Shown piece after piece: positions 59,220-64,000 of a stretch of DNA of 64,000 nucleotides. The notes beneath the pieces are model-generated. The model saw only the letters and a list, made by a program, of their open reading frames with translations, ran no database searches and was not told the origin of the DNA. Source of the DNA: Brevibacterium sp. CCUG 69071 (lineage in GTDB: Bacteria > Actinomycetota > Actinomycetes > Actinomycetales > Brevibacteriaceae); the NCBI RefSeq assembly GCF_021023135.1, contig NZ_PGFV01000003.1, forward strand, positions 310,001 through 374,000. Direction: 5' to 3'. Position 1 is the first letter of the stretch. Every line of letters starts with the position of its first letter. The position numbers and the translations under genes are program-made.

Positions 59220-60577
59220 GCACGCACGAGAGCACAGCGAACGACAGCACCACCGCGAACGGCGGCGCACCGGCGATCGGGAGCGCACCGGCGATCGGCA
59301 TCGACGACATCGAGCTCGCCACCGCCCATCACGTCCTCGACCTGGGCACCCTCGCCGAGGCGACCGGGACCGATCCGGCCAAGTTCCGTCTCGGACTCGG
59401 CCAGGACGAGTTCAGCTTCCCCGCCCCCGACGAGGACATCGTGACCATGGGGGCCACGGCGGCGCTGCCGCTCATCCAGCGCGGCGGCACCGAGGGCATC
59501 CGCACCCTCATCGTCGCCACCGAATCGGGCACCGATCAGTCGAAGGCCGCCGGTCTGGCGATCCACCGTCTCCTCGATCTGCCTTCCCAGGTCCGCGTCA
59601 TCGAGTTCAAGGAAGCCTGCTATTCGGGCACCGCCGGCCTGCAGGCCGCGATCGGACTCGTCTCCCGCAATCCCGGCGACCGTGTGCTCGTCATCGCCAG
59701 CGATGTCGCCCGCTACGAGCTCGACTCCCCCGGGGAGCCGACGCAGGGTGCCGGAGCCGTTGCGATGCTCGTCTCCGCCGATCCGTCTCTGATCGAGATC
59801 GAACCGGCTTCCGGAATCCATTCTGCCGATGTCGATGACTTCTGGCGTCCGAACGATTCGACGACCGCGATCGTCGACGGCGCCCTCTCGGTCACCGCCT
59901 ACCTCGATTCGCTGACCGGGGCGTGGAACGATCTGCAGGACCGGGGCGGAGCCGGGATCGCCGAGATCGACCGGATCCTCTACCACCAGCCGTTCACGAA
60001 GATGGCGAAGAAGGCCCAAGTGCACCTCGCCGGAATCACCGGAGCGGCGCTGAGCACGGAACTCGGCGTGGAAGCGGCTGCCGGGGTCGGTGCCGGTGGG
60101 GTCGGGGCCTCAGCCTCGACCGACACCGCGGAGCAGCCCGGGGCCCCAGCCTCAGCCGACACCGGTGCGACTGCCTCGGCGACACCCGGCCCACGCGACA
60201 CCGGCCTGGCCACCTCGACGCTGTACAACCGTCGCCTCGGCAACTCCTACACGGCTTCGCTGTGGGCCGGGCTGTGCTCCCTGCTCGACCATGACGAGGA
60301 TCTGGCCGGTCGGCGCATCGGTCTCTTCAGCTACGGCTCGGGCAGCGTCGGCGAATTCATCACCGGCCTCGTGAAGCCCGGCTACGCCGAGCACTCCCGC
60401 CGTGCCGAGGTCACCGCCGCGCTCGACGCCCGTGTGCCGCTGAGCGTCGCCGACTACCGTGAGCTGCACTCCGCCGAGCTCTCGAGCGCGGAGGACTCGC
60501 AGACCCCGCGGACCACCTCGGCGCCGTTCCGCTTCGCCGGGGTCACAGGCCGCGCCCGCGTCTACGAACGCAGCTGA
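59216..60577 (+). CDS. Hydroxymethylglutaryl-CoA synthase with a low-complexity insert
   Basis: A 453-residue thiolase-fold synthase condensing acetyl-CoA with acetoacetyl-CoA. The catalytic Cys135 lies in EFKEACYSGTAGLQAAIG; YHQPFTKMAKKA supplies the active-site His; NRRLGNSYTASLWAGLCSLL and GLFSYGSGSVGEF close the fold. Bacterial relatives are about 390 residues. The excess comes from an N-terminal 28-residue Thr/Ala/Gly stretch and an insert at about 285-330 rich in Ala, Gly, Ser, Thr and Pro. ATG overlaps the reductase stop. Confidence 0.92.
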   Translation: MSTHESTANDSTTANGGAPAIGSAPAIGIDDIELATAHHVLDLGTLAEATGTDPAKFRLGLGQDEFSFPAPDEDIVTMGATAALPLIQRGGTEGIRTLIVATESGTDQSKAAGLAIHRLLDLPSQVRVIEFKEACYSGTAGLQAAIGLVSRNPGDRVLVIASDVARYELDSPGEPTQGAGAVAMLVSADPSLIEIEPASGIHSADVDDFWRPNDSTTAIVDGALSVTAYLDSLTGAWNDLQDRGGAGIAEIDRILYHQPFTKMAKKAQVHLAGITGAALSTELGVEAAAGVGAGGVGASASTDTAEQPGAPASADTGATASATPGPRDTGLATSTLYNRRLGNSYTASLWAGLCSLLDHDEDLAGRRIGLFSYGSGSVGEFITGLVKPGYAEHSRRAEVTAALDARVPLSVADYRELHSAELSSAEDSQTPRTTSAPFRFAGVTGRARVYERS

Positions 60578-60658
60578 GGCTCCTCGGTCGCGAGGCACGG
60601 CCGCGGCCCTCAGCCGAAGGCCACCCTGCGCCCTGCGCGCCCGGGAACTCCCGCGAGA

Positions 60659-60718
60659 TGCAACGCTCCGCTCGAAAACAACGTCACCCACGACGACTTT
60701 TTCAGGCGGAGCGTTGCA
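60659..60718. repeat. Long imperfect palindrome after the mevalonate operon
   Basis: TGCAACGCTCCGC (60659-60671) and GCGGAGCGTTGCA (60706-60718) are perfect 13-bp complements. The 34 bases between also fold imperfectly (GAAAACAACGTC against GACGACTTTTTC), so the whole 60 bp can form one long hairpin. It lies 81 bp past the synthase stop. It may be the operon terminator or a small dispersed palindromic element. Confidence 0.7.
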
Positions 60719-60783
60719 ACGAGCCCTGACGTGGGTACGGCGAGCCCGAACTTCGGTGCTCCGCACCACCGTTTCAGATACGA

Positions 60784-60827
60784 AACAGCCCCTCACCGGA
60801 CCCGAAGGTCTCTGGTGAGGGGCTGTT
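60784..60827 (-). terminator. Terminator of tRNA-Leu
   Basis: AACAGCCCCTCACC (60784-60797) and GGTGAGGGGCTGTT (60814-60827) form a perfect 14-bp stem with a 16-base loop, followed on the minus strand by TTTCG. It lies directly downstream of the minus-strand tRNA. Confidence 0.9.
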
Positions 60828-60833
60828 GTCCGC

Positions 60834-60920
<87 letters not shown>

Positions 60921-61381
60921 GAACAAGAGAAAACTCTAGCATCGACGTCGCCGAATCATGAAACCGGAACCGAGCGATCGGCCCGAAAAGGCCGAAAACG
61001 TGTCGACCTTCACATTCGCCCGCGGAGGGAAGGGCCGCGGAGGCCAGCGACCACCGCCGCACACCCCTCCCAGGACCAAGCCCAGGACCAGGCTCAGGAC
61101 CGACCCCACGACCGGCCGACGAATCTGAACGCTCACCGGGAATCCGAGCACAGCTGTGCCCCGCGAACACTGCGAACGTGAGTTGAGAGCCTTGCCGCGT
61201 TAGGATTGGGTGTTGATGTGCCCATCTCGGAGCATCCTTCCCGACCCGCCGGGCCGGGAGTGAGCACCGGGCGCACCAGCACGAATATGCTCGGACCATG
61301 GGGCCACAGGCCCAGAGAGTACGGTCTGGGCGCGTGGCGAACCGTTCGTCCACGAACAGCGACACCTGCGAAGGAGGTGCC
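60921..61381. promoter_or_regulatory. Intergenic region between tRNA-Leu and fhaA
   Basis: No gene is supported over these 461 bases. On the minus strand a TAGAGT -10 box (60933-60938) with a possible TTCATG -35 box 18 bp upstream fits the tRNA promoter. On the plus strand a TAGGAT box near 61200 could be the fhaA promoter, giving a leader of about 170 nt. The rest shows nothing recognisable. The fhaA ribosome site GAAGGAGGTG ends just before the ATG. Confidence 0.4.
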
Positions 61382-62266
61382 ATGGGGATTCTCGATCGCT
61401 TCGAGAAGGGGTTGGAGAACGTCGTCAATGGTGCCTTCGCCAAGGCGTTCCGCTCCCAGGTCGAACCCGTCGAACTCGCCGGGGCCCTGCGCCGCGAGGC
61501 CGACAACAAAGCGGCAGTGGTCTCCCGCGGTCGCACCCTGACCGCCAATCACTACACCATCGAACTCTCGCCCACTGACTTCGAGCGCCTCTCCGGACTC
61601 GAGAGCGAACTCCGCTCCGATCTGCGCCAGGTCATCGGCGATCATGCGGTCGAACAGGCCTACAGCTTCGTCGGTCCCGTGTCCGTGGAATTCACCGAGG
61701 CCGATGACCTCGACACCGGAATGTACCGCGTCGTCTCGAGCACTCAACGCCCCGACGGCTCACCGGCCGCCCAGCCGGCCAACCGCGGCGGCTACGATCC
61801 CGTCTCCCGCGCGAACCCGATCGTCGGCGACTCCGCCGCGAGCTCCGGCCCCCGCTCGGCACCCCAGCCTCGGCAGCCGGCCCCGGTGCGACAGGCCTCC
61901 CAGTCACGTCCTGCCGCCCAGGCGCAGCCGCGCCCGGCCACACCGGTCCGTCAGGCAGCACCCGCACGGCCCCGTGCCATCGAAGCCAGCGTGGTCGTGG
62001 GCGGCCGCACCCTGCAGCTGCGTCAGGGCACAAACACCTTCGGCCGCTCCTCGTCGAGCTCCGACTTCGTCATCGACGACCCAGGCGTCTCCCGCCGCCA
62101 CTTCGAGATCATCCTCGACGGCGACCATGCCGTGGCCAACGACCTCGGTTCGACCAACGGCACGCTCCTGCACGGACGCAAGCTCACCTCGGCGAACCTC
62201 TCCAACGGTGACATCCTCACGGCCGGAGATGCCGAGGTCCGCTACACCGAGCAGGACGCCCTGTGA
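61382..62266 (+). CDS. fhaA: DUF3662 and FHA domain protein (FhaA)
   Basis: A 294-residue signalling protein. Residues 1-115 are the DUF3662/FhaA_N domain (MGILDRFEKGLENVVNGAFAKAFRSQVEP). A Gln/Pro/Ala-rich linker leads to a C-terminal FHA domain from about 205 (NTFGRSSSSSDFVIDDPGVSRRHFEII, NDLGSTNGTLLHGRKL), binding phosphothreonine. ATG 61382 has an ideal AAGGAGG. In mycobacteria FhaA works with the PknA/PknB kinases and MviN in cell-wall control; the same cluster begins here. Overlaps fhaB by GTGA. Confidence 0.92.
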   Translation: MGILDRFEKGLENVVNGAFAKAFRSQVEPVELAGALRREADNKAAVVSRGRTLTANHYTIELSPTDFERLSGLESELRSDLRQVIGDHAVEQAYSFVGPVSVEFTEADDLDTGMYRVVSSTQRPDGSPAAQPANRGGYDPVSRANPIVGDSAASSGPRSAPQPRQPAPVRQASQSRPAAQAQPRPATPVRQAAPARPRAIEASVVVGGRTLQLRQGTNTFGRSSSSSDFVIDDPGVSRRHFEIILDGDHAVANDLGSTNGTLLHGRKLTSANLSNGDILTAGDAEVRYTEQDAL

Positions 62267-62793
62267 GCGAGTTCACCGTCACCGTCTTCCGGTTTGCCTT
62301 CTTCATCATCCTCTGGCTCTTCGTCCTGGGTGTCGCCGGAGTGCTCCGCCGCGACATCTTCGGAGCCCGCCGGGGCAGCAGGAAATCCCGCCGAGGTCGG
62401 TCGAAGCGCTCGGCCGCACCGGTGCCCTCCCCGGCTGCCGCACCACGGCAGAGTCCGCCCCCGCCGGCGGCCGCACCGCCGGGAGGCGGCAGATCGCAGG
62501 CCCACCCGGGTGCGATCCGCGTCATCGCCGGTCCGCTGGCCGGCACCTCGCTCATGCTCTCCGGAGCTCCCGTGACCTTCGGTCGCGCCCCGGACAATAC
62601 GATCGTCATCAGCGATGACTTCGCCTCGAGCCACCATGCCAGGATCTCCGCGCAGAACGGCGCCTGGGTGCTCGAGGACCTCGGTTCCACGAACGGCACC
62701 ATCGTCGATGGCCGGCGCATCGACTCGCCCGTGCGACTGCGCATCGGCACAGAGATCACCATCGGCCATACGACGTTGGAGACCCAATCGTGA
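62263..62793 (+). CDS. fhaB: FHA domain membrane protein (FhaB)
   Basis: A 176-residue protein with an N-terminal membrane helix (VFRFAFFIILWLFVLGVAGVL), a basic Arg/Ser/Lys stretch, a Pro-rich linker and a C-terminal FHA domain (VTFGRAPDNTIVISDDFASSHHARI, EDLGSTNGTIVDGRRI). GTG starts inside the fhaA stop and its stop overlaps the phosphatase GTG. This is the classical second gene of the fhaA-fhaB-pstP-rodA-pbpA-pknA/B cluster. Confidence 0.92.
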   Translation: MSEFTVTVFRFAFFIILWLFVLGVAGVLRRDIFGARRGSRKSRRGRSKRSAAPVPSPAAAPRQSPPPPAAAPPGGGRSQAHPGAIRVIAGPLAGTSLMLSGAPVTFGRAPDNTIVISDDFASSHHARISAQNGAWVLEDLGSTNGTIVDGRRIDSPVRLRIGTEITIGHTTLETQS

Positions 62794-64000
62794 CGACCGA
62801 CGGTACGATCACCCTCCGTTCGGCAGCCCGGTCCCACACCGGGCTGGTGCGCAAGAACAATCAGGACTCTGGCTATGCGGGTCCGAACTTCCTCCTCATC
62901 GCCGACGGTATGGGCGGTCATGCCGGCGGAGACGTCGCCTCGGCGATCACCGTCTCCCGCCTCGCCGAACTCGACAGCGAGCCCAGCGGCGAAGACGCTC
63001 TCGAGCTCCTGCGCACCTCGATCCTCGAAGCCAATGACCGCATCGTCCGCGGCGTGGCCGAACAGCCCGAGCTCGCCGGCATGGGCACCACCGTGACCGC
63101 CCTGCTCCGAGCACCGGGCAACCGCTTCGCCCTCGCCCACATCGGCGATTCCCGCGGCTATGTTCTCCGCGACGGCGAACTCCAGCCCGCCACCCACGAC
63201 CACACCTTCGTCCAGATGCTCGTCGACGAAGGCCGGATCACCGCCGACGAAGCCGAGACCCACCCTCAGCGCTCTGTAGTCATGAAGGTCCTCGGCGATG
63301 TCGGGGCCTCCCCCGATCTCGACCTGTCCCTGCGCGAAGCCCATGTCGGCGACCGCTGGATGCTGTGCTCGGACGGGCTGACCGGATTCGCCGACATCGA
63401 CGAGATCGCCCGCGTCCTCGCCGAGGTCCCCGACCCCGACGAATGCTGCCGCCAACTCATCGACCTGGCCCTGGCCGGGGGCGGCGCGGACAATGTCACC
63501 GTCGTCATCGGCGACGTCCTCGAAGGCACCGTCGATGCGCCCTCGGGCAATCCCGTCGGCTCCGTGCAGGTCAACCCCCAGTACGCGACGATCGGGACGA
63601 ACCCCGACGGCCAGATCCCGGCAGAGACCCAGCCGATCTACGGCGACGGCGACATCCCCACCGACACCGTGCCGATGCAAGCTGTGTCCGGGGATGCCCA
63701 GGAACCCACCGCCGAGGTGGTCCCTCCCTCCCAGCGCACCGATGCGGATTCCTCTGCGGAGTCCGCCGCCTCCGAATCCGACCGAACGAAGTCCGCTGCG
63801 CAGAGGCTCGGCACCGAGGAGGATGACCTCGACGCTGATGACGACGAGGTCGAGAAACGGTCCTACCTCGGGTGGATCATTGCGGGCATCGTCATCATCG
63901 CCCTCGCTGTCGGTGGCTTCTTCGCCTACAACTACATCAGCAACCACTACTTCCTGACCAGCGACGAGGGCAAGGTCACCCTCTACCGCGGCCTCGACAC
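62790..64000 (+). CDS. pstP: PP2C-type serine/threonine phosphatase PstP (cut by window edge)
   Basis: About 403 codons are visible from GTG 62790. Residues 1-240 form the PP2C domain with RKNNQDSGY, IADGMGGHAGGDVAS, GMGTTVTALL, HIGDSRGYVLRDGEL, LCSDGLTGFADIDEI and GGADNVTVVIGD, giving all metal-binding Asp residues. A long acidic and Ser/Thr-rich juxtamembrane region leads to one membrane helix (LGWIIAGIVIIALAVGGFFAY) near 357-380 and the start of an extracellular part. It would dephosphorylate targets of the Ser/Thr kinases expected downstream. Confidence 0.93.
   Translation, partial: MTTDGTITLRSAARSHTGLVRKNNQDSGYAGPNFLLIADGMGGHAGGDVASAITVSRLAELDSEPSGEDALELLRTSILEANDRIVRGVAEQPELAGMGTTVTALLRAPGNRFALAHIGDSRGYVLRDGELQPATHDHTFVQMLVDEGRITADEAETHPQRSVVMKVLGDVGASPDLDLSLREAHVGDRWMLCSDGLTGFADIDEIARVLAEVPDPDECCRQLIDLALAGGGADNVTVVIGDVLEGTVDAPSGNPVGSVQVNPQYATIGTNPDGQIPAETQPIYGDGDIPTDTVPMQAVSGDAQEPTAEVVPPSQRTDADSSAESAASESDRTKSAAQRLGTEEDDLDADDDEVEKRSYLGWIIAGIVIIALAVGGFFAYNYISNHYFLTSDEGKVTLYRGLD

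Overview
The window is high-GC, densely packed bacterial DNA from an actinobacterium. I infer Micrococcales, most likely Brevibacterium. The grounds are two-thirds GC or more, many GTG/TTG starts, ATGA/GTGA gene overlaps, a DUF222-HNH ('13E12'-type) protein, a complete mevalonate operon in the order known from actinomycetes, an IrtAB-type siderophore importer and a FhaA-FhaB-PP2C cluster. Genus is an inference; no rRNA is present.

Left part (1-8.1 kb): an amine-catabolism operon on the minus strand (ethanolamine-type permease, GlnA4-like gamma-glutamyl ligase, aldehyde dehydrogenase, gamma-glutamyl hydrolase, SDR dehydrogenase, partial amidotransferase) faces a GntR regulator across a region dense in inverted repeats. 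The gene set fits ethanolamine breakdown through gamma-glutamylated intermediates. A MerR/GyrI-like regulator follows.

8.2-17.6 kb: two small membrane proteins, a probable 8-oxoguanine deaminase divergent from an NCS2 purine permease, a DUF222-HNH protein, a HAD phosphatase, a degenerate 24-bp repeat tract and an M50-like membrane protease.

17.6-36.4 kb: carbohydrate uptake. Two complete CUT1 ABC systems sit back to back with strongly similar MsmK/UgpC ATPases. A seven-gene minus-strand operon follows (Gfo/Idh/MocA dehydrogenase, CUT2 ATPase, two permeases, binding protein, two TIM-barrel isomerases) with a divergent ROK regulator. Substrates cannot be read from sequence.

36.4-53.8 kb: PhzF, an isoprenylcysteine methyltransferase-like protein, a frameshifted DUF1905 gene, a VOC/MarR pair with a perfect 24-bp operator, VanZ, a zinc alcohol dehydrogenase, a PolA-like polymerase, a D-lactate/glycolate-type FAD oxidase, an MFS/TetR pair, a DGPF protein with an ECF42-type sigma factor that has lost most of region 2, a TetR regulator, a wrecked irtA and an intact irtB.

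53.9-64 kb: the six-gene mevalonate operon (mvk-mvaD-pmk-fni-hmgr-hmgs), a long palindrome, tRNA-Leu(CAG) with its terminator, and the start of the fhaA-fhaB-pstP signalling cluster, which runs off the window.

No CRISPR, prophage, IS element or obvious defence island was seen. The features least explained by standard annotation are a short motif (CCACCTCGGCG, extended to an identical 17-mer at four sites) scattered through unrelated genes in different reading frames, the many small tandem repeats at gene ends and spacers, and the cluster of decaying genes at 38-52 kb.
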